Assembly: GCA_041635475.1 (NCBI GenBank)
Contig: JBFKVA010000018.1
Coordinates: 1 to 34,062 of the forward strand
Reading direction: 5' to 3'
Source: GCA-020352575 sp041635475
GTDB lineage: Bacteria > Actinomycetota > Acidimicrobiia > Spongiisociales > JAENVV01
DNA length: 34,062 nt
Below the pieces are notes generated by a model. The model was not told where the DNA came from. It made no database searches and saw only the letters and a list, made by a program, of their open reading frames with translations. Positions 8,091 through 15,557 of this stretch are shown here, piece after piece; within the stretch, counting starts at the first letter, position 1; every line of letters starts with the position of its first letter. The translations under genes were made by a program, and so were the position numbers.

Positions 8091-8763
8091 CGGGGTCCTC
8101 CTCCGGTGCCAAGTCCCAGACGGTGGGTGGGGCTGCACCGGTCGAACGGACCAGGCTCACGGTGCCGTACTCAAGAGCAGCCGCCACCTGCAGAATGGTC
8201 TCCGCATCAGCAGCCACTGTCACGGAGAACGAGCTGAGGCCGATGCCTCCCTCCCCTCCAGTCACGGAGATGACCTCGAGGCCACCGGCCAGGAACGCCG
8301 CGGTCCCGTCGTGGGCAACGACCACGTCGACCCGATCGCCGGCCGACAACGCACCGGCAACCGCCCGCTCCGGCGGAAGCGGGATGGAGTAGGCCCTCAG
8401 GTCGGACGGAGCCCCCGGGGGGCGCAGGTCATCCCGGGTGAGCAGCTCGCCCGCGCTCATCGCACGGGTGACGACGAGACCCTCCACCTCCGCCGCTTGT
8501 TCGCGACCGACGAGGGACGCCACGACGTCGGCCGGGGCCTGGATGGCGGCGTATGCGAGGTCGTCAGCCCGCAGCACGCTCCCCGCGCCGAGGTCGGTGG
8601 CGAGGACCGCGATCGGCTGGGTTGCCACCTTGGCGTTGATGACGGTGAGGTTGAGGATCGCGGCCGCGACGCCGACGGCCACCACCGTCACATGCATCCA
8701 CGACATGCGCGGCAGGACCCTGGCACGCACGGCCCGCTTGACCCCAGCAGTCACGCAACCCAT
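8083..8763 (-). CDS. cpaB: CpaB/RcpC-like SAF-domain pilus protein
   Basis: Protein of 226 residues. It has an N-terminal basic stretch, a membrane anchor at about 24-42 (HVTVVAVGVAAAILNLTVI) and a SAF-type domain (IAVLATDLGAGSVLRADDLAYAAI...VVTRAMSAGELLTRDDL). The C-terminal RcpC-like beta domain contains YSIPLPPERAVAGALSAGDRVDVVV. CpaB proteins line the periplasmic path of the Tad pilus. It is the first gene of the operon. The ATG at 8763 has a purine-rich AGGGAAGGG directly before it, and a GTG three codons in is the alternative start. The 72 bases to the divergent gene at 8836 must hold both promoters. Confidence 0.78.
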   Translation of the reverse strand: MGCVTAGVKRAVRARVLPRMSWMHVTVVAVGVAAAILNLTVINAKVATQPIAVLATDLGAGSVLRADDLAYAAIQAPADVVASLVGREQAAEVEGLVVTRAMSAGELLTRDDLRPPGAPSDLRAYSIPLPPERAVAGALSAGDRVDVVVAHDGTAAFLAGGLEVISVTGGEGGIGLSSFSVTVAADAETILQVAAALEYGTVSLVRSTGAAPPTVWDLAPEEDPDA

Positions 8764-8835
8764 CCCTTCCCTGTTGCGGGGTCGAGACTAGAAGCGACCA
8801 CGGCATCGCGCCACTGGCTCGGGTACCGTTCGACC

Positions 8836-9357
8836 GTGGACAGGACAGGCTGGGAGGCCTTCGACGACGCGCTGAGAGACGAGGCCGTCGAGGTCGAGGA
8901 AGCGGCCGAGACCGCTCGGCTCCGCGGCCGCTCGATGGTGGACGCGATGGCGGACCTGGCCGCCCGCGGGGATCGAGTCCGGGTGACATGTGGCACCTCG
9001 TCGCTCACCGGCATACTCACGATCGCGGTCGGGAACCTCGCAATCCTCGTGGCCGGTGACACCGAGGCGAACGTCAACCTCGAAGGGCCGGTAGTCGTCG
9101 CGCTCGTCGAGGAGTCCCGGCGCGGAGGTGCTCCCTCCCGGGGAGGCTCCCGGTCGTTCCGGGCACGTCTGCTGGAGTTCGAACTGAGTGGGGAGCCCGT
9201 GACCGTCGTCGGCCCGTTCTTCTCGGAACAAGGCGCGATCGGGTCGGTGGCAGCCGACCACGTGGTGCTCGACCGGGGATCGGGTGAGATGTACGTGCCG
9301 CTGCGCCTGATCGGCCTGGTGACCCGCCCTATTCCTGCGGGGCGCCCCGGGCGCTGA
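8836..9357 (+). CDS. Unknown protein, possible tandem Sm-like beta barrels
   Basis: Protein of 173 residues that I do not recognise with certainty. An N-terminal charged helix (EAVEVEEAAETARLRGRSMVDAM) precedes a beta-rich part. GDRVRVTCGTSSLTGILTIAVGNLAILV and later GAIGSVAADHVVLDRGSGEMYVPLRLIGLV both follow a pattern of V-x-V...G-x-I...V-x-x-D/N-x-L-x-L, ending in a hydrophobic strand. This recalls an Sm-like or RNA-binding small barrel. I recall similar actinobacterial hypothetical proteins of helix-plus-barrel form, but assign no function. Start GTG at 8836 is divergent from cpaB. The 3' end overlaps the convergent HTH gene by 29 bases. Confidence 0.6.
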   Translation: MDRTGWEAFDDALRDEAVEVEEAAETARLRGRSMVDAMADLAARGDRVRVTCGTSSLTGILTIAVGNLAILVAGDTEANVNLEGPVVVALVEESRRGGAPSRGGSRSFRARLLEFELSGEPVTVVGPFFSEQGAIGSVAADHVVLDRGSGEMYVPLRLIGLVTRPIPAGRPGR

Positions 9358-9580
9358 CGACCGGGTTGGACCGCAACCACGCCACCACTTCGTCGCGCAT
9401 GAACCTGATCGTCCGACCGCCCGGGAGCTTGTAGGCCGGGATCCTCCCCTCGCGCGCGTACTTGCGCACCATTTGGACGTTCATCCCCAGGAACTCGGCG
9501 ACCATGGCGGTGTCCATGATCGGTGGATAGTCGCTCGTGTTGGCGCGAGGCGCTTCCTGACTCACGGTCCTCTCATCCAT
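9329..9580 (-). CDS. Excisionase/BldC-like helix-turn-helix protein
   Basis: Small DNA-binding protein of 83 residues. The core (about 24-68) reads MDTAMVAEFLGMNVQMVRKYAREGRIPAYKLPGGRTIRFMRDEVVAWL, the MerR-like winged HTH of the excisionase family that in actinobacteria includes BldC. The start chosen is the ATG at 9580; a TTG five codons upstream is in frame. It converges on the gene at 8836 with a 29-base overlap. It is not linked to an integrase here, so a chromosomal regulator is more likely than a phage excisionase. Targets unknown; tad genes are neighbours. Confidence 0.8.
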   Translation of the reverse strand: MDERTVSQEAPRANTSDYPPIMDTAMVAEFLGMNVQMVRKYAREGRIPAYKLPGGRTIRFMRDEVVAWLRSNPVVSARGAPQE

Positions 9581-9640
9581 CGTTGCCCACCGCAAGCATA
9601 TCCAAACCAGCGCTGCCGGGGAAGAGGGGCGGACGATGGA

Positions 9641-9799
9641 GTACGAAGTACGAGGTACGAAGGACGAAGGGCGAGGTACGAGGTACGAAGTACGAAGTAC
9701 GAAGTACGAAGTACGAAGGACGAAGGACGAAGGACGGAGAACGACGGACGAAGGACGAAGACGGAGGCTCGTCTCTCGTACCTCGCCTCTCGTACCTCC
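9641..9799. repeat. GTACGAA-type minisatellite, array 2, with inverted end
   Basis: From 9641 to about 9765 runs a 7-base tandem repeat (GTACGAA, with variants GGACGAA and GTACGAG). From 9768 to 9799 the sequence switches to the opposite orientation (CTCGTACCTCGCCTCTCGTACCTCC). Its complement closely matches the unit of the array at 51-168. The inverted block can pair with GTACGAGGTACGA-like copies near 9650-9685. The array fills most of the 263-base gap between the HTH gene and the hemerythrin gene. ORFs through it have low-complexity Lys-Tyr-Glu-Val-Arg repeats and are not credible genes. Confidence 0.85.
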
Positions 9800-9843
9800 T
9801 TTGCCGTCTTGGCGTCGGAAGCGGCAAACCCTAGGTTGGGGCG

Positions 9844-10401
9844 ATGATCGACGACACCGCCACCAACGTCCTGCGCGACGAGCACAGACTCATCCTCAAG
9901 GTCGCCCACGCCCTCGAGCGACACCTCACCGCCACCGACGGCGGGACCCCCACGAATTACGACCTCATCGACAAGTCGATCGCGTTCTTTCGGCTCTTCG
10001 CGGACGCCTGCCACCACGGCAAGGAGGAGGATCTTCTCTTCCCCGCCATGGTCGACAACGGCATGCCCGGAGACGAGGGACCGATCGCGATGATGCTCTA
10101 CGAACACGGCCTCGGCCGGGCCTTCGTCGGCCGCATGGCGGCCGCTGCCCCGGACGCCAGGGAAGGGGACTCGGCGGCCCATGCGGAACTGCGCGACGCC
10201 GCCAACGGGTACATCGAACTCATCGTGGCCCACATCGGCAAAGAGGACGGCATCCTGTTCAACATCGCCGACGGCATGATCGTCGGGCCCGAATGCAAGG
10301 ACCTGTGCGCCAGCTACGACGAGGTCTGCGCCCGGACGTTCGAGGGGCACACGAAGGCCCAGTTGGAGGACCTCGGCGACTCGATCCTGGCGTACGGCTA
10401 G
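9844..10401 (+). CDS. Hemerythrin-domain protein
   Basis: Protein of 185 residues with a four-helix hemerythrin (HHE) pattern. The likely iron ligands are in LRDEHRLILKVAHALERH (residues 11-28), ADACHHGKEEDLLFPAM (about 55-71), LYEHGLGRAF (about 86-95) and AHIGKEDGILFNIAD (about 128-142), giving the repeated H...HxxxE/D spacing. Such proteins bind a di-iron centre and are linked to oxygen or NO sensing, iron-sulfur repair or oxygen storage; which applies here cannot be read from the sequence. It is read from the ATG at 9844, close after the minisatellite. Its stop codon overlaps that of the convergent membrane-protein gene (shared CTAG). Confidence 0.85.
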   Translation: MIDDTATNVLRDEHRLILKVAHALERHLTATDGGTPTNYDLIDKSIAFFRLFADACHHGKEEDLLFPAMVDNGMPGDEGPIAMMLYEHGLGRAFVGRMAAAAPDAREGDSAAHAELRDAANGYIELIVAHIGKEDGILFNIADGMIVGPECKDLCASYDEVCARTFEGHTKAQLEDLGDSILAYG

Positions 10402-11432
10402 AGCGACCGGGCCAGGAACTCCCGGGCCACGAGCAGCCCGACCGGGATGAGGAAGGTCGTCGCGAAGGTCCGCACGGTGCCGGGTGCCCACGGCCATGTC
10501 GGAGCCCCGTCGATGAGGGCCTTCTGGGTGGTGAGGGCCCCGAGCGCCTTCAGCTCACGGTCGATGGCAGCCTGGTCGCCGGCGTCGACGGCCAACTCGA
10601 GGGCGTCCACCGCCACCTGGATCCGGTGCCCGTTCGCCAGCGCTCGGGCTCGGCGCTCCTCGACGAGGACCCGTCGGGTACCGAGGAGCGGGAGGATCGT
10701 CACCGAGACCGCCAGGACGGCGCCGACCACAAGGCTCCAGAGGTACACGGGATCCTGGAACGCCTCCCGGCCGAGCTGGAGTGCAGGCACATACCCGTGG
10801 ATGAGGAAGAGCGCCAGCGCTCCCCGCTGGGCGATGGCGGACAGTCCGTGGAGCGGCTGCTGGCGGAAGAGCTCGATCCGGGCCAGCTGCCGGGGGATCC
10901 GGGCGATGAGGACGAGCCGACGGATCGTCTGGAAGGTGAGGGTCCACATGAAAGCCTCGCCGGCCGCCCACATGGCCATCCCCGGGATCAGGGCGGCCAT
11001 GGGCAGATGCCGGTACCCCATCGCCTCCTCGCCGAGGAACACGTAGACGGGAAGGTAGGTGGCTTCGATTGCGGTGATGACCCACGCCGCCCGTGACGGG
11101 AAGTACCTGAGGCGGAACTTGAGCTCTTCGATGTCGCTCCCGGACAGGTCGAGGGCGGCCCGGCTCCTCTCGAACAACCGCTCGGTACTCACCCGGAGCC
11201 AGTGGTAGATGCCGATCCCGAACGGCGTCAGGATGGTGAGCATCCACCCCGGGATCTCCGGCTCGTCGACCGGGTAGAAGACCGAGCCGAGTGCGACCGT
11301 GGCCGCGCCGAGGGCCGCGTAGAAGGTCCAGGTCGGGATCGGAAGGTCGTCGATCCAGAGCGTGAGCCGGTCCATCCACGAGATGGCGTGGGGCGGGGCG
11401 AAGGTCGGCGCGGTCTCCAATGCGCCGGGCAC
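10398..11432 (-). CDS. Membrane protein of unknown function
   Basis: I do not recognise the family. From the GTG at 11432 the protein has 344 residues and about five or six hydrophobic segments. Examples are FYAALGAATVALGSVFY, WMLTILTPFGIGIYHWL, AAWVITAIEATYLPVYVFLG, MAALIPGMAMWAAGEAFM, LWSLVVGAVLAVSVTILPLL and a C-terminal FATTFLIPVGLLVAREFL. A charged stretch after the fifth segment (EERRARALANGHRIQVAVDALELAVDAG) is probably cytoplasmic and helical. An earlier GTG at 11510 would overlap luxR by 50 bases and an ATG at 11375 is a shorter option; none has a clear ribosome binding site. It lies directly behind luxR, so co-expression is likely. Confidence 0.6.
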   Translation of the reverse strand: MPGALETAPTFAPPHAISWMDRLTLWIDDLPIPTWTFYAALGAATVALGSVFYPVDEPEIPGWMLTILTPFGIGIYHWLRVSTERLFERSRAALDLSGSDIEELKFRLRYFPSRAAWVITAIEATYLPVYVFLGEEAMGYRHLPMAALIPGMAMWAAGEAFMWTLTFQTIRRLVLIARIPRQLARIELFRQQPLHGLSAIAQRGALALFLIHGYVPALQLGREAFQDPVYLWSLVVGAVLAVSVTILPLLGTRRVLVEERRARALANGHRIQVAVDALELAVDAGDQAAIDRELKALGALTTQKALIDGAPTWPWAPGTVRTFATTFLIPVGLLVAREFLARSL

Positions 11433-11460
11433 GGTAGCCGGAGGAAGCCTGCCGCGGGCG

Positions 11461-12177
11461 TCAGCGACGCCTGAGGGCGAGGGCGACCGCCTCGGTGCGG
11501 CTGTGGACACCGAGCTTGGTGAGGATGTGCTGGATGTGGTTGCGCACCGTCGCCGGGGACACGAAGAGCTTGGCCGCCACCGCCGCCCCGTCGAGGCCCT
11601 CGGTCAGGAGCTGGAGAACCTCCCGTTCCCGGTTGGTGAGGACGTCCAGCGGTGAGGCCTCCTCGGAGTGCACCGGGCTCTGCCCTCCGAGGCGATCGGC
11701 GACGAGGCGCTCCAACTCGGGCGGAAGCGACACCTCGCGTACGAGGTGAACGAGCCGAATCCCGTCGCGTAACTCGGCCGGGGGGACGATCGTCGACGAC
11801 GTGAGCCAGAGGCGACGACCGGTGGCCGAGCGTCCCAGGACCTCCCGGGTCCCGATGATCTCATCGGGCTCACCCGGCGAACCGGCCGGGCACGACCCGT
11901 TGCACACGACCTCACCGTGGCGGTCACCCCAGCACAACACCTCGTGGCAGGGACGACCGAGCGCTTCTTCGCGGTCATAGCCGAGGAGGTCGGTGGCCGC
12001 CTGGTTCCAGCCGACGATGCGGAACTCACCATCGATCGCCACCATGGCATCCGACGTCCGGCCGAGGATGTCGAGCAACTCCTGGCGGTGTTCGTCGGCG
12101 CCCTGTGAGGTCTTGGCGTCGGTCATGGCCACTGACTGTACGGCCGCTGACGGCGGTACGTCAACGTCCTCGGGCAC
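11461..12177 (-). CDS. PAS-LuxR transcriptional regulator with Cys-rich PAS
   Basis: Protein of 238 residues from the GTG at 12177; an ATG at 12126 gives a 221-residue form. Residues about 32-145 form a PAS domain (ILGRTSDAMVAIDGEFRIVGWNQAATDLLGY). The C-terminal part, about 176-236, is a LuxR/NarL-type HTH (LTNREREVLQLLTEGL...LFVSPATVRNHIQHILTKLGVHSRTEAV). The PAS carries four cysteines (C77, C82, C92, C96) in a CHEVLCWGD...VCNGSC arrangement, which might bind a metal or Fe-S cluster or act as a thiol switch. There is no receiver domain, so the PAS is the likely input. It starts 11 bases after the leuD-like stop and may be the distal end of the long operon. Confidence 0.85.
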   Translation of the reverse strand: MPEDVDVPPSAAVQSVAMTDAKTSQGADEHRQELLDILGRTSDAMVAIDGEFRIVGWNQAATDLLGYDREEALGRPCHEVLCWGDRHGEVVCNGSCPAGSPGEPDEIIGTREVLGRSATGRRLWLTSSTIVPPAELRDGIRLVHLVREVSLPPELERLVADRLGGQSPVHSEEASPLDVLTNREREVLQLLTEGLDGAAVAAKLFVSPATVRNHIQHILTKLGVHSRTEAVALALRRR

Positions 12178-12188
12178 ACCGGTACGGG

Positions 12189-12689
12189 TCAGGCCCCTCG
12201 CTGGCTCCTGAGCTTGGCCAGGATGCCCCCGGCCGAGAGGATGTCCCGCATCTCCTCCGGGAGGGGGTCACCCCGCAGCTCGACCCCGGTGTCGAGGTTG
12301 GCGACCCGTCCCGTCGAGAGATCGATCTCGGCCTGCTGGCCGTCTGCGAACGACTCATGGACGCCCCGGCACACGATGACGGGAAGGCCCACGGCCACCG
12401 CGTTGCGCATGAAGATGCGGGCGAGGGACTCGGCCGCCACACAGGCGACGCCGAGCGCCTTGAGGTTCTCGGGGGCGGTCTCACGGCTGGAGCCACACCC
12501 GAAGTTGCGACCCGCCACGAGGATGTCGCCGGGGGTGACATCAGAAGCGAAGCGCGGGTTCACCGACTCGAGCACGTGGAGCTTTCGCTCCTCGACCGGC
12601 GCCACCGCGTACTGACCGGGGGACAGCAGATCGGTGCTGATGTCGTGGTCGAACCGCCACACCCGACCACCGAACACGTCACTCGCCAC
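12189..12689 (-). CDS. LeuD-like hydro-lyase small subunit
   Basis: Swivel-domain subunit of an aconitase-superfamily hydro-lyase, 166 residues. Hallmarks are RVWRFDHDISTDLLSPGQY at the start (the usual D-x-x-T-D/N segment), GRNFGCGSSRETAPENLKALGV (about 61-82, the GCGSSRE loop) and ESLARIFMRNAVAVGLPV (87-105). It is paired with the LeuC-like subunit at 12679, overlapping it by 11 bases, with GGAGGT before the GTG start. Relatives isomerise isopropylmalate, homocitrate, citramalate or dimethylmalate, and sequence alone does not decide. No leuA/leuB leucine-operon context exists, so a catabolic or accessory substrate is more likely. Confidence 0.82.
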   Translation of the reverse strand: MASDVFGGRVWRFDHDISTDLLSPGQYAVAPVEERKLHVLESVNPRFASDVTPGDILVAGRNFGCGSSRETAPENLKALGVACVAAESLARIFMRNAVAVGLPVIVCRGVHESFADGQQAEIDLSTGRVANLDTGVELRGDPLPEEMRDILSAGGILAKLRSQRGA

Positions 12690-13953
12690 CGAGCACCTCC
12701 AGGTCCCGGGGATCGGCGACCCGGCCCGCCACCGCCGAGGCGGCCACTGTGGCCGGCGACCCGAGCATGATCTCGGCCTCAGCGCTGCCCATCCTCCCGA
12801 TGAAGTTCCGGTTGTGGGCGCCGATGCAGCGCTCCCCCGGACCCAGGAGGCCGCCGTGCCCGCCGAAACACGGTCCGCACCCAGCCGCCAGCATCGTCGC
12901 CCCGGCCTCGACGAGGGTGCCGATCACGCCTTCGGCCATCGCCTCCTGCATGACCTCCCGGGAGGCGGGAGCCACGAGAAGGCGGACGTTGGGGGCCACC
13001 TTGCGTCCCTGGAGAACCGCGGCCGCCGCCCGGAGATCCTCGATGCGTCCGTTCGTGCACGAACCGATGAACGCCTGGTTGATGGCGACGTGACCGGCGT
13101 CGGTCACCGACGTGACCTTGTCGATCTCCGAGGGGAGGGCCACCTGCGGAGCGAGGTCCGAGAGGTTGATCTCGTGGACCGTCTCGTAGACAGCGTCGGG
13201 GTCGGCCCCGAACGGCTCGCACCCTTCGCCCCCGCGCCGGCTCAGGTAGGCCGACGTCACCTCGTCGGCCTCGAAGAGCCCAAACTTGGCGCCGACCTCC
13301 ACGGCCATGTTGGACATCGTCAACCGGCTCGACATGTCGGCGGTGGCCGCCCCCGGTCCCGCGAACTCCATCGACTTGTACTGGGCGGAGTCGGCGCCGA
13401 ACCGACCGGCAATGAACAGCAGGACGTCCTTCCAGGTCACGGCCGGTTCGAGCTGCCCGCTGAATTCGTACCGGATCGTCTCGGGCACCCGCATCCAGAT
13501 CTTCCCGGTGGCCAGGGCGTACACCATGTCGGAGGTGCCGATCCCGGTGCCCCCGGCACCGAGGGCGCCGTACGTGGTGGAGTGGGAGTCGGTGCCCACG
13601 ATCAGTTCGCGCGGGCGGACGTGACCCTGCTCGGGCATGATCTGATGGCAGATGCCGTCCCCGGCGTCGTAGAACCACGGAAGCCCCAGGCGGGCGACGT
13701 GCTCCCTGATGCGGGTGTGGAGGGCGGCGGCGGCCGCGGTGGGCGCCGGGACGAAGTGGTCGATGACGACGATCGTCCGATCCGGGTCGAACACCCCGTC
13801 CACCCCCACGTCGAGGAGAAGGTCGAACACGCCCGCGGCGAAGACGTCGTGGAGCATGGCCCGGTCGATCCGGGCCACGACGAACTCGCCGGCGCGGACC
13901 TCGTCCCGGCCCGACGCCCGGGCCAGGATCTTCTCGGCAAGGGTCATTCCCAT
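12679..13953 (-). CDS. LeuC-like hydro-lyase large subunit (4Fe-4S)
   Basis: Aconitase-superfamily large subunit of 424 residues from the ATG at 13953, chosen for GGAG upstream and a 10-base gap from the SDR stop. Features are the MTLAEKILARASG N-terminus, VIDHFVP, HQIMPEQGHVRPRELIVGTDSHSTTYGALG (about 108-137) and the cluster ligands IGSCTNGR (about 341-348) and AAGCGPCFGGHGG (two Cys, about residue 400). It forms the heterodimeric dehydratase/isomerase with the gene at 12189. It belongs to the LeuC/HacA/dimethylmalate dehydratase group. Together with the DRE-TIM metallolyase at the head of the operon it could form part of a chain-extension or citrate-type route; this is inference. Confidence 0.83.
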   Translation of the reverse strand: MGMTLAEKILARASGRDEVRAGEFVVARIDRAMLHDVFAAGVFDLLLDVGVDGVFDPDRTIVVIDHFVPAPTAAAAALHTRIREHVARLGLPWFYDAGDGICHQIMPEQGHVRPRELIVGTDSHSTTYGALGAGGTGIGTSDMVYALATGKIWMRVPETIRYEFSGQLEPAVTWKDVLLFIAGRFGADSAQYKSMEFAGPGAATADMSSRLTMSNMAVEVGAKFGLFEADEVTSAYLSRRGGEGCEPFGADPDAVYETVHEINLSDLAPQVALPSEIDKVTSVTDAGHVAINQAFIGSCTNGRIEDLRAAAAVLQGRKVAPNVRLLVAPASREVMQEAMAEGVIGTLVEAGATMLAAGCGPCFGGHGGLLGPGERCIGAHNRNFIGRMGSAEAEIMLGSPATVAASAVAGRVADPRDLEVLGGE

Positions 13954-13963
13954 GGTGTCTCCA

Positions 13964-14710
13964 TCATCCGGCCCCGAGGCTCCTTCCCCCGCAAACATAG
14001 AGCGTCTGGCCGGTCACGTACGAGGACTCGTCGGCGGCCAGGAAGAGCACGGCGTTGCCGATGTCCTCGGGAGTGCCGATCCGCTTGGCCGGGATGGTCT
14101 TGATGAGCCGTTCCTGGACCTCCTCGTCGAGGCCGCGGAACAGCGGCGTGTCGACGAGGGCAGGCGCGATGGCGTTGGCCGTGATCCCAAACCTGGCCAT
14201 CTCGAGGGCCAGCGTCCGGGTGAGGCTGATGACCGCGCCCTTGGAGGCGGCGTAGTTGGCCTGCCCCGGTCCGCCCAGCCACGCCCGGGAGGAGATGTTG
14301 ATGATCCGGCCCGACTTCTGCTCCATCATGTGGGGCGCCACCGCCCGACAGGTGAGGAACTGGGACTTGAGGTTGACCTGGAGCACGAGGTCCCAGTTCT
14401 CCTCGCTCATCTTGGCGAGGTACCCGTCCCGGGCCATCCCCACGTTGTTGACGAGGATGTCCACCCGACCGTAGGACTCCAGGGCCCCGTTGACGAGGGC
14501 TTCGGCACCGTCTGCCACCGACACGTCGGCGGCGACACCGACGACGTCGAGGCCGGCCGCGGTGAGCTCGGCCGTTGCCTCTTCCACCTTCTCCGGGAAC
14601 AGGTCGTTGATGACCACCTTGGCCCCGGCCCCGGCCAGGACCCGGGCGATCCCCAGGCCGATCCCCTGCCCCGAGCCGGTGACGATGGCGACACGGTCTT
14701 TCACGTTCAT
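13964..14710 (-). CDS. SDR-family 3-oxoacyl reductase / 3-hydroxyacyl-CoA dehydrogenase-like
   Basis: Classical short-chain dehydrogenase of 248 residues. It has the cofactor loop TGSGQGIG (residues 11-18), NDLF after the second strand, NNVG (about 87-90), the catalytic Ser (ISSRAWLG) and the Tyr-Lys pair in NYAASKG. It ends with a FabG-like tail. Start is the ATG at 14710 with GAGGAGG upstream. It sits between an enoyl-CoA hydratase and the LeuC/LeuD-like pair. Oxidation of a 3-hydroxyacyl-CoA is a reasonable role, comparable to the BbsCD step of benzylsuccinate oxidation; FabG activity on acyl-ACP is the alternative. Confidence 0.82.
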   Translation of the reverse strand: MNVKDRVAIVTGSGQGIGLGIARVLAGAGAKVVINDLFPEKVEEATAELTAAGLDVVGVAADVSVADGAEALVNGALESYGRVDILVNNVGMARDGYLAKMSEENWDLVLQVNLKSQFLTCRAVAPHMMEQKSGRIINISSRAWLGGPGQANYAASKGAVISLTRTLALEMARFGITANAIAPALVDTPLFRGLDEEVQERLIKTIPAKRIGTPEDIGNAVLFLAADESSYVTGQTLYVCGGRSLGAG

Positions 14711-14723
14711 GGCGGCTACCTCC

Positions 14724-15557
14724 TCATCGGCCCTTGAACTCGGGCGCACGCTTCTCGACGAACGCCGCGATGCCCTCGTTGCGGTCCTCACTGGCCCGCA
14801 GCACGGCATGGCTCGTCGACTCCAGTTCCAGTCCGGTCTCGAGATCGGTCTCGGTGGCCCGGTTGACGAGGGCCTTCACCCTGTCGTGGGAGAGCGGTGC
14901 CCGACTGGCGATCCGCTCGGCCAACTCCATGGTCGCGCTCATGAGTTCGTCGTCCGGCACGACACGGTTGACGAGGCCCATGCGGTGAGCCTCGGCAGCG
15001 CTCACGTGGTCGGCGGTGAACATGAGCTCCTTGGTGTACCCGGGCCCGATGAGCCGGGTGGCTCGTTGGGTGCCGCCGGCGCCCGGGAGGCTACCGACCT
15101 TCGCTTCGGGAAACCCGAGCCGGGACCCCTCGGTGGCGACCCGCAGGTCACCGGCGAGGGCCATCTCCAGCCCCCCGCCGAGGGCGAACCCGCGGATGGC
15201 GATGATCACCGGGACGTGGAGGTTCTCGAGACGGCCGAACACCTCGCGCACGAGGAGGCCGAGCGGATCATGGATGAGTCCGGGCTCGAACTCCGAGCCG
15301 CGGCTCTTGAGGTCGGCCCCGACACAGAAGGCCCGCTCCCCGGCGCTCGTGAGGACGAGGGCCCGGGTGTCGGGATCGGCCTCGATCTCATCGAGGAGCC
15401 CCTTCATGGTCTCGAGCATGCTCACCGTCATCGCGTTCATGGCATGGGGCCGGTTCAGGGTGAGGACACCGACAGCCCCCACGCGTTCGTAGAGCACCTC
15501 ATCGGCCGGGGCCTGGTCTTGGTCGGTCGTCACGGTCATCTCCTCCGTCTCGGTCAA
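14724..15557 (-). CDS. Enoyl-CoA hydratase (crotonase family)
   Basis: Crotonase-fold protein of 277 residues. The oxyanion-hole segments are AFCVGADLKSR and ALGGGLEMALAGDLRVA. Both hydratase glutamates seem present, one in GGGLE and one in GFPEAKVG, so water addition to an enoyl-CoA is chemically supported. The C-terminus (SEDRNEGIAAFVEKRAPEFKGR) is typical of catabolic family members. TTG at 15557 overlaps the CoA-transferase stop (TTGA). An ATG at 15539 is the alternative but its GGAGGAG lies very close. The substrate is unknown. Confidence 0.85.
   Translation of the reverse strand: MTETEEMTVTTDQDQAPADEVLYERVGAVGVLTLNRPHAMNAMTVSMLETMKGLLDEIEADPDTRALVLTSAGERAFCVGADLKSRGSEFEPGLIHDPLGLLVREVFGRLENLHVPVIIAIRGFALGGGLEMALAGDLRVATEGSRLGFPEAKVGSLPGAGGTQRATRLIGPGYTKELMFTADHVSAAEAHRMGLVNRVVPDDELMSATMELAERIASRAPLSHDRVKALVNRATETDLETGLELESTSHAVLRASEDRNEGIAAFVEKRAPEFKGR

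Noticed and set aside
5929..8835. Very long antisense frame on the plus strand over the tad genes
   Set aside because: It opposes well-supported cpaF, cpaE and cpaB; only its last part from GTG 8836 looks like a real gene. Long antisense frames are expected in GC-rich DNA.
9329..9580. Phage excisionase marking an integrated element
   Set aside because: No integrase, attachment repeats or phage genes nearby; BldC-like chromosomal regulators share this fold.
9562..9847. ORFs encoding Lys-Tyr-Glu-Val-Arg-Ser-Thr repeats
   Set aside because: They arise from reading the 7-base minisatellite; the 7-base unit is open in several frames on both strands, and there is no ribosome binding site or fold.
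12189..13953. Leucine biosynthesis leuCD
   Set aside because: The genes lie in an acyl-CoA/ferredoxin oxidoreductase operon with no leuB, and the DRE-TIM enzyme lacks the regulatory domain. Not excluded, but the neutral LeuCD-like label is safer.
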